DNA of 64,000 nt from Streptomyces brasiliensis (GCF_014647875.1 NZ_BMQA01000001.1:496001-560000), one strand, 5' to 3'; positions 32,121-42,169 are shown, counted from the first letter of the stretch. Notes: a model not told the origin generated them from the letters alone. Program-made: numbers and translations.

Positions 32121-33023
32121 TCACTCGCCCGGGCCGGGCAGGCCGATGCGGGCGAGCCGGTCGGGGTCGGACAGGATGTACATGCCGGTGATCCGGCCCT
32201 CGGCGATCGTGACCGACATGACCGCAGGCGGCGCCCCCTCGTGCAGGGTGATGACGCCCAGCGCGCCGTTGACCAGCGCGAGCCGGGAGAACTTCGCGAA
32301 CTGCCGGAACATGAAGGCCTGTTCGGCCACCGGTCGGGCCCCGCGCACCAGCTTGGACACGGCGGCGCCCCGCACCAGCGCGCCCGAGTCGGCGCGCAGC
32401 ACCACGTCCGGGTGGAGCAGCGAGACGAGCGCCTCGAAGTCGCCGCCGCGCGAGGCGGCCAGGAAGGCCTCCAGGACCTCGCGCTGCCGGCCGAGATCGG
32501 GATCGGCCGCCGGGGTGGCGCCCTGGACCCGGCGACGGGCCCGGCTCGCGAGCTGCCGGGTGGCCGCCGAACTGCGTTCCACGACCGGCGCGATGTCGTC
32601 GAAGGGCACGGCGAACATGTCGTGCAGCACGAACGCGAGGCGCTCGGCGGGCTCCAGCGCCTCCAGGACCACGAGCAGCGCGAGGCCGACCGAGTCGGCC
32701 TGCAGCACCTCTTCCTCGGGATCGATCCCGGACAGCGGCCGGACCACCGGGTCCGGGACGAACGTATCGTCCAGCGGCTCCTCGCGGTGCGCGGTGCGCG
32801 AGCGCAGCATGTCGAGGCAGACCCGGCCGACGACGGTGGTGAGCCAGCCGCCCAGGTTCTGGATGGCGGCGGCGTCCGTCCGGCTCAGCTTCAGCCAGGT
32901 CTCCTGGACGGCGTCCTCCGCCTCGGCGAGCGAGCCGAGCATGCGGTAGGCCACCGCGCGCAGCTGTCCGCGGTGCTCCTCGAAGCGCTCGGCCAGCAGG
33001 TCGGTGTCGTGCGTGCCGTTCAT
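32121..33023 (-). CDS. sigJ: ECF41/SigJ-type RNA polymerase sigma factor with SnoaL-like C-terminus
   Basis: A 300-residue sigma factor starting at ATG 33023. Region 2 (residues about 10-80) has YRMLGSLAEAEDAVQETWLK and region 4 (about 115-165) has VLHDMFAVPFDDIAPVVERSSAATRQLASRARRR. The remaining 130 residues form a SnoaL-like domain, which in ECF41 proteins replaces an anti-sigma factor and controls activity. The linker FVPDPVVRPL corresponds to the ECF41 'WLPEP' region. It lies 29 bp after the hydrolase gene and probably shares its transcript. ECF41 genes are often paired with a carboxymuconolactone decarboxylase-like or oxidoreductase gene; here the partner is a hydrolase instead. Confidence 0.9.
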   Translation of the reverse strand: MNGTHDTDLLAERFEEHRGQLRAVAYRMLGSLAEAEDAVQETWLKLSRTDAAAIQNLGGWLTTVVGRVCLDMLRSRTAHREEPLDDTFVPDPVVRPLSGIDPEEEVLQADSVGLALLVVLEALEPAERLAFVLHDMFAVPFDDIAPVVERSSAATRQLASRARRRVQGATPAADPDLGRQREVLEAFLAASRGGDFEALVSLLHPDVVLRADSGALVRGAAVSKLVRGARPVAEQAFMFRQFAKFSRLALVNGALGVITLHEGAPPAVMSVTIAEGRITGMYILSDPDRLARIGLPGPGE

Positions 33024-33052
33024 GTACTCCCCCGTTCGGTCGGTCTGCGGTG

Positions 33053-34354
33053 TCACCCCTCGTCGCGGGCCAGGGCCAGCAGCCGGTCCAGGACGCGGGG
33101 CGCCCCGGTACGCAGGCCGTCGTGCTCGAACTCGTCGGTGACCCAGGTGCGCAGGCCGCGGATCGCGCGGGCGGTGCGCAGCGAGTGGGCGGCGTCGACG
33201 TACATGTCGTCGTGGTAGACGGCCGCGGCGACCGGCACCTCGTTGGCGGCGAGCCGCGCCGGGTCGTACAGGGGCCGCCAGTCGGTGCGGGCGGCAAGCA
33301 GGTCGGCCGCCTCGCGCAGGGGGCGCAGCGCCGGGTCGGTGTCGAACGTCCAGGGGTGGACGGTCTCGCCGGTGAACAGGACCGGCGCGTCCCCCGCGAG
33401 GGCCTTGGCCGCGTCGAACTGCGGGAACTCGGCGCGGACCCGTTCGGCGGCCCATGCGGTGGGGCGCGGGTCCTGGCCGTAGATCGGCTCCTGGAGGAGG
33501 GCGTACAGCGGGTGGTCCGCGTACGACAGGAGGCCCTGGACCGCCTCCTGGAAAGCGTCGGACAGCTCCGGGCCGGCCGGGGTGCGGACGAAGGCGTCCT
33601 CCAGGAGGTAGTGGAGGCGGTGGCTGCCGTCGCTCATGCCGAGCATGAGGCCGAGGGACTGGAAGGCCTCGACGGTGAACCGGTAGCCGTTCGGCAGGAC
33701 CACGTCGTGGGTGAGCAGGTGATCGGCGATACGGCGGGCCCGCTCGACGTCCTGCGGATAGCGGGCGTAGTGCGCGCCGACCTTGCGCTCGATGCGCGGG
33801 TAGGCGGCCCGGTAGACGTCGTCGGCGTGGGCGTCGAGGGAGGGCAGCCCGCCGGTGATCACGGCGCCGGCGACGCCCTCGGGTGCCAGGGAGAGGTAGG
33901 ACACCGCGCAGAAGCCGCCGAAGCTCTGGCCGAGGACGGTCCAGGGGGCGCCGCCGGTGAGCCGCGGTCGGATCAGCTCGCAGTCGCGGACGATCGAGTC
34001 GGCGCGGAAGTGCGTGAGGTAGTCGGCCTGCTCGGCCGGGGTGCCCCGCAGCGGGAGCGTCTGGCGGTTGGCGGGCGTGGAGTGGCCGGTGCCGCGCTGG
34101 TCGAGGAGCAGGACCCGGTACTCGTTCAGGGCACGTTCGAGCCAGGCCTGCTTTCCGATGAAACGGTTCGCCCCGAAGCCGGGGCCGCCCTGCAGATAGA
34201 CCAGCCAGGGCAGGTCGTCGCCGGCCTTGCCGCTCGCGACGACCTCACGGGCGTACAGCTCGATCGTCTCGCCCTCGGGATCCGCGTGGTCCAGGGGCAC
34301 GGTGAAGCGGCGGTCGGTCAGGACGACGCCGGGCTGGCGGTAACTGTGGCTCAA
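33053..34354 (-). CDS. Alpha/beta hydrolase, proline iminopeptidase-like
   Basis: A 433-residue protein starting at ATG 34354. The oxyanion segment LQGGPGF (54-60), DQRGTG and the nucleophile elbow GQSFGG (Ser144) mark the prolyl aminopeptidase branch of alpha/beta hydrolases, with a cap region of about 170 residues and a late His in EFEHDGL. No signal peptide. It would release N-terminal proline from small peptides, or hydrolyse esters or amides. It precedes the ECF41-type sigma factor gene by 29 bp. Confidence 0.88.
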   Translation of the reverse strand: MSHSYRQPGVVLTDRRFTVPLDHADPEGETIELYAREVVASGKAGDDLPWLVYLQGGPGFGANRFIGKQAWLERALNEYRVLLLDQRGTGHSTPANRQTLPLRGTPAEQADYLTHFRADSIVRDCELIRPRLTGGAPWTVLGQSFGGFCAVSYLSLAPEGVAGAVITGGLPSLDAHADDVYRAAYPRIERKVGAHYARYPQDVERARRIADHLLTHDVVLPNGYRFTVEAFQSLGLMLGMSDGSHRLHYLLEDAFVRTPAGPELSDAFQEAVQGLLSYADHPLYALLQEPIYGQDPRPTAWAAERVRAEFPQFDAAKALAGDAPVLFTGETVHPWTFDTDPALRPLREAADLLAARTDWRPLYDPARLAANEVPVAAAVYHDDMYVDAAHSLRTARAIRGLRTWVTDEFEHDGLRTGAPRVLDRLLALARDEG

Positions 34355-34451
34355 CAGGTCTCCCGGGACGGACGGATGGTCGCGTCCCAGTTCAGCACAT
34401 GGCCCGGTACGGCCTAAGACCCGGGATCATGAATCCGTACTGAATCCTGGA

Positions 34452-35477
34452 TCAGCGGGAAGCAAGACTCGAGCGGCGCACGACCAGTTCCGGCTGGAGG
34501 ACCACCCGCCGGTGCTCGTGCGTCCCGGGCGCGTTCTGCGCCTCGGTCTCCTCCAGGAGCAGCTCCGCGGCGAGGGCGCCCATGGTGACGGCGGGCTGGC
34601 GCACGGAGGTGAGCGGGACGGCGGCGGCCGCCGCGAACTCGATGTCGTCGTAGCCCACGATGGCGAGGTCGTCGGGGACGACGACGCCGGCCGCGTACAC
34701 GGCCTGCAGTACGCCGAGGGCGAGCAGGTCGTTGGCGCAGAACACGGCGGTCGGACGGTCGGCGAGGCCGAGCAGGCGGGCGCCCGCGTCCCGGCCCGCG
34801 GCGACGTCGAGCCGCTCGGTGGGCAGCTCACGCAGCGCCTCGGGGCCGAGCCCCGCCTCGGCCAGCGCGTTCAGGGCGCCGGTGCGACGGTCGCGCACCT
34901 GGTTGAGTCCGGGCGGCCCGCTGACGTACGCGATCGACCGGTGCCCGGCGTCCACCAGATGCCGTACGGCCAGCGCGCCGCCCGCCACGTCGTCGACGGA
35001 GACCGAGCACTCGGTGGTGCCCTCGGCGACCCGGTCGACGAGCACGAAGGGGATGCCGTGCCGACGGAGCGCGTCGATGTTCCGGCCGGTGGCGTCGGCC
35101 GGGGTGAGCAGGACGCCGCGCACCCGCTGCTCGGCGAAGAGCGCCAGGTAGTCGGCCTCCTCCGCGGCGTTCTGCGCACTGTTGCAGACCATCACGCCGA
35201 GCCCCGCCTCGCGCGCCGCCCGCTCGGCGCCGCGGGCGACGTCGACGAAGAACGGGTTGCCCATGTCGAGGACGAGCAGGCCCATGATCCGGCTGCGGCC
35301 GGCGCGCAGTTGCCGCGCGGACTCGCTGCGGACGTAGCCGAGCCGGTCGATGGCCGACAGGACACGCGCCCGGGTGTCGCTGGCGACGGTGTCCGGGCGG
35401 TTGATGACGTTCGAGACCGTGCCCACCGAGACTCCGGCGGCGCGGGCGACGTCCTTGATACCCACCGACTGGGCCAT
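34452..35477 (-). CDS. rhaR: LacI-family regulator of the rhamnose genes
   Basis: A 341-residue repressor starting at ATG 35477. Residues 5-25 form the LacI helix-turn-helix (IKDVARAAGVSVGTVSNVIN); the periplasmic-binding-like ligand domain follows (MGLLVLDMGNPFF, VFCANDLLALGVLQA, VGYDDIEFAAAAAVPLTSV). It stands at the 3' side of the rhamnose importer operon on the same strand, with a 225-bp gap. The divergent promoter region of the operon carries three LacI-type TGAAA-N2-TTTCA palindromes, which it most likely binds, releasing them when L-rhamnose or a metabolite is present. This link is inferred from position and operator type. Confidence 0.88.
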   Translation of the reverse strand: MAQSVGIKDVARAAGVSVGTVSNVINRPDTVASDTRARVLSAIDRLGYVRSESARQLRAGRSRIMGLLVLDMGNPFFVDVARGAERAAREAGLGVMVCNSAQNAAEEADYLALFAEQRVRGVLLTPADATGRNIDALRRHGIPFVLVDRVAEGTTECSVSVDDVAGGALAVRHLVDAGHRSIAYVSGPPGLNQVRDRRTGALNALAEAGLGPEALRELPTERLDVAAGRDAGARLLGLADRPTAVFCANDLLALGVLQAVYAAGVVVPDDLAIVGYDDIEFAAAAAVPLTSVRQPAVTMGALAAELLLEETEAQNAPGTHEHRRVVLQPELVVRRSSLASR

Positions 35478-35702
35478 CGGGCGGGGACCTCCAGAAAGAC
35501 GGGGGGCGGCGGGAAGGCTTCACGTTACCGTCACCGCGCCCCACAACGGACCGGTCACGCAGGCAGTGCGAAGTCCACCACATGGAGTGCCGAGCGGGAC
35601 CACCGCTCGGCCGGGGACGGCCGCCGTGCCGTGCCCGGGAGGGCGGCGGCAAGCGAGGCCGTCACCGGAACCGTGTGCCTGCTCACGAGCGGGACCTCCG
35701 GA

Positions 35703-36023
35703 TCAGGCGAGATGGAACACTTCGGTGAGCGGTTTCATGGCCTCGTCGGGCCGGGCGCCGTCCAGCGACTCGAAGAACGGCGCCATCTCCGCCTGCCAAC
35801 GGGCGTTGACATCGGTGGCTTCCATGCCGGCCTGCGCGGCCGCGAAGTCCTCGGTCTCCAGGTAACCGACGAGCAGGCCGTCCTCGCGCAGGAAGAGCGA
35901 GTAGTTGTGCCAGCCGGTGGCCGAGAGCGCCTCGAGCATCTGCGGCCACACGGCGGCGTGCCGCTCGCGGTACTCGTCGAGGCGGTCCGCCCTGACCTTC
36001 AGCAGGAAGCACACGCGCTGCAT
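35703..36023 (-). CDS. rhaM: L-rhamnose mutarotase
   Basis: A 106-residue protein; ATG 36023 follows CGGAGGG. It matches the RhaM/RhaU family: MQRVCFLLKV, EYRERHAAVWPQM (Tyr18 and His22 as in E. coli RhaM) and HNYSLFLREDGLLVGYLETED. It interconverts alpha and beta anomers of L-rhamnose, which speeds entry into catabolism. It is the last gene of the importer operon, 17 bp after the binding-protein gene. Confidence 0.92.
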   Translation of the reverse strand: MQRVCFLLKVRADRLDEYRERHAAVWPQMLEALSATGWHNYSLFLREDGLLVGYLETEDFAAAQAGMEATDVNARWQAEMAPFFESLDGARPDEAMKPLTEVFHLA

Positions 36024-36040
36024 CAACAACCCTCCGTGGA

Positions 36041-37123
36041 CTAGAAGTTGAACTGGTCGATGTTCTTCGCGTCGAACACGGTCGGCTTGCCCAGGTTGAT
36101 CACGCCGTCCTTGCCGATCGTGTACGACGTCTCGCCGGCCTTGAAGGTCTCGCCCTCCTTGCCGGTGATCTGCCCGGAGGCCAGCGCGACGGCGGTACGG
36201 GCGGCGAGGTCGCCGAGCTGGGCCGGGTCCCACAGCTCGAAGCCGTCGACGGTGCCGTTCTTGACGTACTTGCGCATGTCGTTGGGCGTGCCGAGGCCGG
36301 TCAGCTTGACCTTGCCCTTGTACTTGGAGCCGGACAGGTACTGGGCGGCTGCCTTGATGCCGACGGTGGTCGGGGAGATGATCCCCTTCAGGTTCGGGTG
36401 CTCCTGGAGGAGGCCCTGGGTCTGCTGGAAGGACTGCTGGGCGTCGTCGTTGCCGTACGCGATCTTGACGAGCTTGACGTCCTTGTACTTGGGGTCCTTC
36501 AGCTCGTCCTTCATGAAGCCGATCCAGGTGTTCTGGTTCGTCGCGGTCTGCGCGGCGGACAGGATCGCGATCTCGCCCTTGTAGCCGATCTGTTCGGCGA
36601 GCAGCTGCACCTCGGTCCGGCCCAGGTCCTCGGCGCTGGCCTGGGAGACGAAGGCGTTGCGGCAGTCCGGGTTGGTGTCGGAGTCGTAGGTGACGACCTT
36701 GATCCCGTTGCTCATGGCCTGCTTCAGCGCGGTGCACAGAGCGCCGGGGTCCTGCGCGGACACGGCCATCGCGTTCACCTGCTGCTGGGTGAGCGTGTTG
36801 ACGTAACTCACCTGCCCGGCGGTGTCGGTGGCGCTGGAGGGACCGACCTCCTTGTACTTCTCGCCCAGTTCGGTCAGCGCCTTCTCGCCGCCCTTGTCGG
36901 AGGTGGTGAAGTACGGGTTGTTGACCTGCTTGGGCAGGAAGCCGACGGTCAGCCCCTTCTTGAGGGCGGCGTTCGGGTCCGCCTTGCCGGCGGAGGCGGC
37001 CGAGCCCTTGTCCTCGCTCTTGACGTCGTTCTTGGTGGTGCCGCCGCAGGCGGTCACGGCGAGGGCGAGGGAGGTGGCGGCGGCGAGGGCCGCACAGGTA
37101 CGGCGGATCGACGACTTCGACAT
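36041..37123 (-). CDS. rhaS: Rhamnose ABC transporter substrate-binding lipoprotein
   Basis: A 360-residue lipoprotein: signal peptide with lipobox VTAC (Cys26), then a Gly/Ser/Lys linker and the type I periplasmic-binding fold (LTVGFLPKQVNNPYF, GIKVVTYDSDTNPD, GIISPTTVGIKAAAQYL). Sequence is that of RhaS, the rhamnose-specific member of the ribose/sugar CUT2 class. It follows two permeases and an ATPase in the same operon and captures rhamnose outside the membrane. Confidence 0.92.
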   Translation of the reverse strand: MSKSSIRRTCAALAAATSLALAVTACGGTTKNDVKSEDKGSAASAGKADPNAALKKGLTVGFLPKQVNNPYFTTSDKGGEKALTELGEKYKEVGPSSATDTAGQVSYVNTLTQQQVNAMAVSAQDPGALCTALKQAMSNGIKVVTYDSDTNPDCRNAFVSQASAEDLGRTEVQLLAEQIGYKGEIAILSAAQTATNQNTWIGFMKDELKDPKYKDVKLVKIAYGNDDAQQSFQQTQGLLQEHPNLKGIISPTTVGIKAAAQYLSGSKYKGKVKLTGLGTPNDMRKYVKNGTVDGFELWDPAQLGDLAARTAVALASGQITGKEGETFKAGETSYTIGKDGVINLGKPTVFDAKNIDQFNF

Positions 37124-37161
37124 GGAAGGTCCTTTGGGGTTCGGTAAGAGGGTGAGCGGTG

Positions 37162-38151
37162 TTAGGAGGTCGGTGCGGCGGCGGCTCTGCGGCCCGCCCG
37201 TGCCACCGAGATCTGGCGCGCGACCCTGGGGCCGAGCACGGAGACGACGAGCAGGACGCCGGTGACGACGATCTGCGACTGCGCGGAGACGTTCAGCAGG
37301 CTCATCACGTTCTGCAGCGCGCCGAGCAGGAACACCCCGGCGACGGCGCCGCCGAGCGTGCCCTTGCCGCCGTCGAAGTCGATGCCGCCGAGCAGCACGG
37401 CGGCGACGACGGAGAGCTCGAGGCCGGTGGCGTTGTCGTAGCGGGCGCTGGCGTAGTGCAGGGCCCAGAAGATCCCGGTGAGGGAGGCCATGAACCCGGT
37501 CGCGGTGAACAGGAGCAGCTTGGCCCGCTTGACGCGGATGCCGGCGAACCGGGCGGCCTCCTCGCTGGCGCCGACCGCGAAGAGCGAGCGGCCGAACGGG
37601 GTGGCGTGCAGGACGACGACGGCGATGGCCAGGAGGGCGAGGAAGGGCAGGAAGGCCTGCGGGAGGAAGGTGTTCCCGAGGCGTCCGGCCGCGAAGTCCA
37701 GGTACTGGGACGGGAAGTCGGTCACCGCGTCGGAGCCGAGCACGATCTGTGCGATGCCCCGGTAGGCGGCGAGGGTGCCGATGGTGACGGCGAGGGAGGG
37801 CAGCCCGAGGCGGGTGACCAGGAGCCCGTTGACCAGCCCGCACACCACGCCGAGGAGCAGGCAGATCGGGATGATCGTCTCGATCGTCATGCCCTCGTTC
37901 CACAGTTTGCCCATCACTGCACCGGACAGACCGGCCGTGGAGGCGACCGAGAGATCGATCTCGCCCGAGACGACGAGAAGAGTCATCGGCAGGGCGATGA
38001 GGGCGATCGGAAGGGTGTTGCCGATCAGGAAGGACAGGTTGAGCGCATTGCCGAAGCCGTCCACGAAGCCGAACGACAGGAGCAGCAGGACGATCAGGAG
38101 GACGCCGACGACCGTGTCCCAGCGGACGGCCCGGGTGAGCGATTCAGGCAT
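37162..38151 (-). CDS. rhaQ: Rhamnose ABC transporter permease (second)
   Basis: A 329-residue CUT2-class (BPD_transp_2) permease with about eight to ten membrane helices, including IALPMTLLVVSGEIDLSVAS, the family signature, and GGIDFDGGKGTLGGAVAGVF. The start ATG 38151 overlaps the end of the first permease by 8 bp. It forms the translocation pore with its partner. Rhamnose systems carry two different permeases (RhaP and RhaQ); which one this is cannot be fixed by sequence memory alone. Confidence 0.9.
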   Translation of the reverse strand: MPESLTRAVRWDTVVGVLLIVLLLLSFGFVDGFGNALNLSFLIGNTLPIALIALPMTLLVVSGEIDLSVASTAGLSGAVMGKLWNEGMTIETIIPICLLLGVVCGLVNGLLVTRLGLPSLAVTIGTLAAYRGIAQIVLGSDAVTDFPSQYLDFAAGRLGNTFLPQAFLPFLALLAIAVVVLHATPFGRSLFAVGASEEAARFAGIRVKRAKLLLFTATGFMASLTGIFWALHYASARYDNATGLELSVVAAVLLGGIDFDGGKGTLGGAVAGVFLLGALQNVMSLLNVSAQSQIVVTGVLLVVSVLGPRVARQISVARAGRRAAAAPTS

Positions 38152-39232
38152 CGGGAGCGTCTCCCTTCGTGGCGGCGGTGCCGGCGGGCGCCGACCGGTG
38201 AGCCGCCGACTTCTTCTTGAGTGCTGAGGCCACGCGCAGGGCGACGATCCGGTCGACCGCGATGGCGAGGAGGAGCAGGACGCCGTTGATGGCGAGCACC
38301 CACACCGAGCTGACGCCGAGGGCGGGCAGCACACTGTTGATGGAGGTGAGCAGGAGGGCGCCGAGCGCTGCGCCGTACACGCTGCCGGAGCCGCCGGTGA
38401 AGGCGATGCCGCCGACCACGACCGCGCTGACGACGGTGAGTTCATAGCCGTTGCCGGTGCCGGAGTCGACGTTGCCGAAGCGGGCGAGGTACATCGCACC
38501 GGCCAGCCCGGCCAGGGCGCCGCAGAAGGTGTACGCGAGCAGGATCCGCTTGCGGACGGGGATGCCGGCGAGCCGGGCGGCCTCCGGGTTGGAGCCGAGG
38601 GCGTACAGCTCGCGTCCGCTGCCGAAGTGCTTGAGGTAGTAGGCAGTGGCGATGAGGACGGCGACCGCGATGAGGGCGAGCCACGGGACAGCGGACAGGC
38701 CGCCGGAGCCGAAGTCCACGAATCCGCCCGGGAGGTCGGCCGCGGTGATCTGCCGGGAGCCGACCCAGATGGAGTCGATGCCGCGGATGATGTAAAGCGT
38801 GCCGAGGGTGACGACGAGGGCGGGCACCTGACCGAGGCTGACCAGCAGCCCGTTGAGCAGCCCGAAGCCGATGCCGAGCAGGACCGCGAGGACGATCGCG
38901 ACGACCGCGTTGCCGCCGCCGTGCAGATAGGTGCCGGCGGCGAAGGCACTGATGCCGAGCGTCGAGCCGACCGACAGGTCGACGTTGCGGGTGATCACGA
39001 CCAGGGACTGGCCGGTGGCGACCAGCACCAGGATGGTCGCGTTCAGCAGCAGGTCCTTGATGCCCTGTTCGGACAGGAACTCGCTGTTGCCCGCCTGGGT
39101 GACGGCGATCATCACCAGGAAGACGATCAGGATGGCGAGTTCGCGCATCTTGAAGACACGGTCGACGAGCCGGGTGCCGCTGGACTTCGGCACGTCGGCC
39201 ACGGGGGTCTCGGTGGGGGTGGTCACCGTCAT
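38144..39232 (-). CDS. rhaP: Rhamnose ABC transporter permease (first)
   Basis: A 362-residue CUT2-class permease starting at ATG 39232, which overlaps the ATPase stop by 4 bp. It has the family motif [17 protein letters not shown] and [21 protein letters not shown], with about ten membrane helices and a short cytoplasmic tail rich in Lys and Ala. It pairs with the next permease as the pore of the rhamnose importer. Assignment as RhaP rather than RhaQ is tentative. Confidence 0.9.
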   Translation of the reverse strand: MTVTTPTETPVADVPKSSGTRLVDRVFKMRELAILIVFLVMIAVTQAGNSEFLSEQGIKDLLLNATILVLVATGQSLVVITRNVDLSVGSTLGISAFAAGTYLHGGGNAVVAIVLAVLLGIGFGLLNGLLVSLGQVPALVVTLGTLYIIRGIDSIWVGSRQITAADLPGGFVDFGSGGLSAVPWLALIAVAVLIATAYYLKHFGSGRELYALGSNPEAARLAGIPVRKRILLAYTFCGALAGLAGAMYLARFGNVDSGTGNGYELTVVSAVVVGGIAFTGGSGSVYGAALGALLLTSINSVLPALGVSSVWVLAINGVLLLLAIAVDRIVALRVASALKKKSAAHRSAPAGTAATKGDAPDA

Positions 39233-40746
39233 GCGACGGCCCTCCCGGTGGCTGCGGCCATCACGGTTTCCTCGGTGGCGTCGGAGCGTGGGATCTCGGC
39301 GGTGATCCGGCCCTCGTGCATCACCAGCACGCGGTCGGCCATGCCGAGGATCTCGGGCAGGTCGGAGGAGATCATCAGGACGGCGACGCCGTCGGCGGCC
39401 AGCTCGCTGAGCAGCCGGTGCACCTCGGCCTTCGTGCCGACGTCGATACCGCGGGTCGGCTCGTCGACGATCAGTACCTTCGGGCCGGTGGCCAGCCACT
39501 TGGCGAGGACGACCTTCTGCTGGTTGCCGCCGGACAGCGTGGAGACGGCGTCCGCGATCCGGGCGTACTTCACCTGGAGCTTCACCGCCCAGTCGAGGGA
39601 GCGGCTGCGCTCGGCGCCCCGGTCGACCAGCCCCGCCTTCACGGTCGTACGCAGCCCGGTCAGACCGATGTTGCGCTCGATGGACATGTCCATCACCAGG
39701 CCTTGGGCCCGCCGGTCCTCGGGCACGAGCGCCAGGCCCGCGGCCATCGCGGTGGAGGGCGCGCCGTTGGTCAGCTTGCGGCCCTCGACCTCGACCTCCC
39801 CTGCGTCCCAGCGGTCGATGCCGAACACGGACCGGGCGACTTCGGTGCGGCCGGCGCCGACGAGTCCGGCGAGGCCGACGATCTCGCCGTGCCGCACTTC
39901 GAAGGAGACGTCGGTGAAGACGCCCTCGCGGGTCAACCGCCGTACGCTCAGCGCCACTTCGCCAGGGCGGACGTCCTGCTTGGGGTACAGCTCGTCGAGG
40001 TCGCGGCCGACCATACGGCGCACCAGGTCGTCCTCGGTCATGCCGTCCAGGGGCTCGCTGGCGATCCAGGCGCCGTCCCGCAGAGTGGTCACCCGCCGGC
40101 AGATCTGGAAGATCTCCTCGAGGCGGTGCGAGATGAACAGCACGGCGGCGCCCTGGTCGCGCAGGGTGCGGACCACACCGAAGAGGCGGGCCACCTCGCT
40201 GCCGGTCAGGGCCGCCGTCGGCTCGTCCATGATCAGGACGCGGGCGTCGAAGGACAGCGCCTTGGCGATCTCGACGATCTGCTGGTCGGCGATGGACAGG
40301 CCGCGCGCGGGACGGTCGGGGTCGAGGGCGACGCCGAGCCGCTTCATCAGGGCGGCCGTGGCCGCGTGGGTGGCCTTGTGGTCGATCCTGCCGAGGGCAC
40401 GCCGGGGCTGGCGGCCCATGAAGATGTTCTCGGCGATCGACAGGTCGGGGAAGAGCGTGGGCTCCTGGTAGATCACGGCGATCCCGGCGTCGCGGGCGTC
40501 GCCGGGGCCGTGGAAGACGACGGGCTCGCCGTCGAGCAGCACCTGACCGGCGTCCGGTCGGTGCACGCCGGCGAGGGTCTTGATCAGCGTCGACTTGCCC
40601 GCGCCGTTCTCTCCGGCGAGCGCGTGCACCTCGCCGGGGAACAGCTCCAGGGAGACGTCCCGCAGCGCGCGGACGGCGCCGAAGGACTTGGAGACGTCCT
40701 TCAGCGCCAGCACCGGGGCCGGTCCCGTGTCGGACGGGTGGGTCAT
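39229..40746 (-). CDS. rhaT: Rhamnose ABC transporter ATPase, double nucleotide-binding domain
   Basis: A 505-residue protein with two ABC domains. The first has a full Walker A (GENGAGKST, 45-53), a signature [15 protein letters not shown] and Walker B LIMDEPTA. The second has the altered Walker [25 protein letters not shown] and [14 protein letters not shown], usual for CUT2 sugar importers such as MglA/RbsA. It is the first gene of the leftward operon and starts 45-100 bp from LacI-type operators. The symbol rhaT follows the ABC nomenclature, not the E. coli symporter. Confidence 0.92.
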   Translation of the reverse strand: MTHPSDTGPAPVLALKDVSKSFGAVRALRDVSLELFPGEVHALAGENGAGKSTLIKTLAGVHRPDAGQVLLDGEPVVFHGPGDARDAGIAVIYQEPTLFPDLSIAENIFMGRQPRRALGRIDHKATHAATAALMKRLGVALDPDRPARGLSIADQQIVEIAKALSFDARVLIMDEPTAALTGSEVARLFGVVRTLRDQGAAVLFISHRLEEIFQICRRVTTLRDGAWIASEPLDGMTEDDLVRRMVGRDLDELYPKQDVRPGEVALSVRRLTREGVFTDVSFEVRHGEIVGLAGLVGAGRTEVARSVFGIDRWDAGEVEVEGRKLTNGAPSTAMAAGLALVPEDRRAQGLVMDMSIERNIGLTGLRTTVKAGLVDRGAERSRSLDWAVKLQVKYARIADAVSTLSGGNQQKVVLAKWLATGPKVLIVDEPTRGIDVGTKAEVHRLLSELAADGVAVLMISSDLPEILGMADRVLVMHEGRITAEIPRSDATEETVMAAATGRAVA

Positions 40747-40790
40747 GGAGGCTCCTCGACGACGCCGGCGGGACGGCCCTCACGGCGTCG

Positions 40791-40846
40791 TGAAAGGTTT
40801 CAACTGGATTGCCGGGACGTTAGACATGGCGAGCATGTCGCGTCAA
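40791..40846 (-). promoter_or_regulatory. Promoter and LacI-type operator of the rhamnose importer operon
   Basis: On the minus strand TTGACG (40846-40841) and TAACGT (40822-40817) are 18 bp apart. Just downstream the palindrome TGAAAGGTTTCA (40791-40802) lies at the expected start of transcription. A bound LacI-type repressor would block the importer operon. Confidence 0.7.
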
Positions 40847-40856
40847 TGGGTTCGTG

Positions 40857-40870
40857 TCGAAAAAGTTTCA
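40857..40870. promoter_or_regulatory. Second LacI-type operator between rhaT and rhaI
   Basis: TCGAAAAAGTTTCA resembles the other two TGAAA-N2-TTTCA sites in the region, with the left half weaker. It could allow looping between the outer operators. Confidence 0.5.
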
Positions 40871-40920
40871 ATCTCCGAAGGTCACGGCGAAGTCACGAGA
40901 AACAGGCTTGCCCGGAGGCC

Positions 40921-40968
40921 TTGACACCCCTTCGGAGGGCTCATAGCTTGCCGTTCTGAATCGTTTCA
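40921..40968 (+). promoter_or_regulatory. Promoter and operator of the rhamnose catabolic operon
   Basis: A consensus-like TTGACA (40921-40926) is 17 bp from TAGCTT (40944-40949). The palindrome TGAATCGTTTCA (40957-40968) covers the start of transcription. It drives rhaI and probably the genes after it. Confidence 0.75.
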
Positions 40969-41008
40969 CGGATTCGGTCGTTCGACCCGACACCACAGGA
41001 GCCCTGAA

Positions 41009-42169
41009 GTGACCGACCTTGCCGCGGTGAAAGCCGCGCTGAAGACCCAGGCCGTCGAGACGCCGTCGTGGGCGTACGGGAACTCGGGCACCCGTTTCAA
41101 GGTGTTCGCCCAGCAGGGCGTGCCACGCACTCCGCGGGAGAAGCTTCAGGACGCGGCGCAGGTGCACGCGTTCACCGGGGTCGCGCCGACCGTCGCGCTG
41201 CACATCCCCTGGGACAAGGTCGACGACTACGCCGCGCTGGCCAAGTACGCCGAGGAACGGGGCGTGAAGCTGGGCGCGATCAACTCCAACACCTTCCAGG
41301 ACGACGACTACCGGCTGGGCAGCATCTGCCATCCCGACGCGGCGGTGCGGCGCAAGGCCGTCGATCATCTGCTGGAGTGCGTCGACATCATGGACGCGAC
41401 GGGCTCCGCCGATCTGAAGCTGTGGTTCGCCGACGGGACGAACTATCCCGGTCAGGACGACATCCGGGCGCGGCAGGACCGGCTGGCCGAGGGGCTGGCC
41501 GAGGTGTACGAGCGGCTCGGGGACGGGCAGCGGATGCTGCTGGAGTACAAGCTCTTCGAGCCGGCGTTCTACACGACCGACGTCCCGGACTGGGGCACGG
41601 CGTACGCGCACTGTCTGAAGCTGGGGCCGAAGGCACAGGTCGTGGTCGACACGGGGCACCACGCGCCCGGCACCAACATCGAGTTCATCGTGGCGACGCT
41701 GCTGCGGGAGGGGAAGCTCGGCGCGTTCGACTTCAACTCGCGGTTCTACGCGGACGACGACCTGATGGTGGGCGCGGCGGATCCCTTCCAGCTGTTCCGG
41801 ATCATGTACGAGGTCGTGCGTGGGGGCGGGTTCACCGCCGACGTCGCGTTCATGCTCGACCAGTGCCACAACATCGAGGCGAAGATACCCGCGATCATCC
41901 GGTCCGTGATGAACGTGCAGGAGGCGACCGCCAAGGCTCTGCTCGTGGACCGGGCTGCGCTGGCCGGGGCGCAGGCCTCGGGTGACGTGCTGGGTGCGAA
42001 CGCGGTGCTGATGGACGCGTACAACACCGATGTGCGGCCGTTGCTTCGTGAGGTGCGGGAGGAGATGGGGCTGGACGCCGATCCGCCGGCGGCGTATGCC
42101 CGGTCCGGGTGGGCCGAGAAGATCGTGGCTGAGCGGGTCGGTGGACAGCAGGCGGGTTGGGGGGCCTGA
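41009..42169 (+). CDS. rhaI: L-rhamnose isomerase
   Basis: A 386-residue enzyme starting at GTG 41009. It is the RhaI type (distinct from E. coli RhaA) of the xylose-isomerase-like TIM barrel: [64 protein letters not shown] (metal-binding Glu), [16 protein letters not shown] (Asp and His) and [14 protein letters not shown]. It turns L-rhamnose into L-rhamnulose. It is the first gene of the rightward catabolic run behind a strong promoter and operator. Confidence 0.94.
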   Translation: MTDLAAVKAALKTQAVETPSWAYGNSGTRFKVFAQQGVPRTPREKLQDAAQVHAFTGVAPTVALHIPWDKVDDYAALAKYAEERGVKLGAINSNTFQDDDYRLGSICHPDAAVRRKAVDHLLECVDIMDATGSADLKLWFADGTNYPGQDDIRARQDRLAEGLAEVYERLGDGQRMLLEYKLFEPAFYTTDVPDWGTAYAHCLKLGPKAQVVVDTGHHAPGTNIEFIVATLLREGKLGAFDFNSRFYADDDLMVGAADPFQLFRIMYEVVRGGGFTADVAFMLDQCHNIEAKIPAIIRSVMNVQEATAKALLVDRAALAGAQASGDVLGANAVLMDAYNTDVRPLLREVREEMGLDADPPAAYARSGWAEKIVAERVGGQQAGWGA

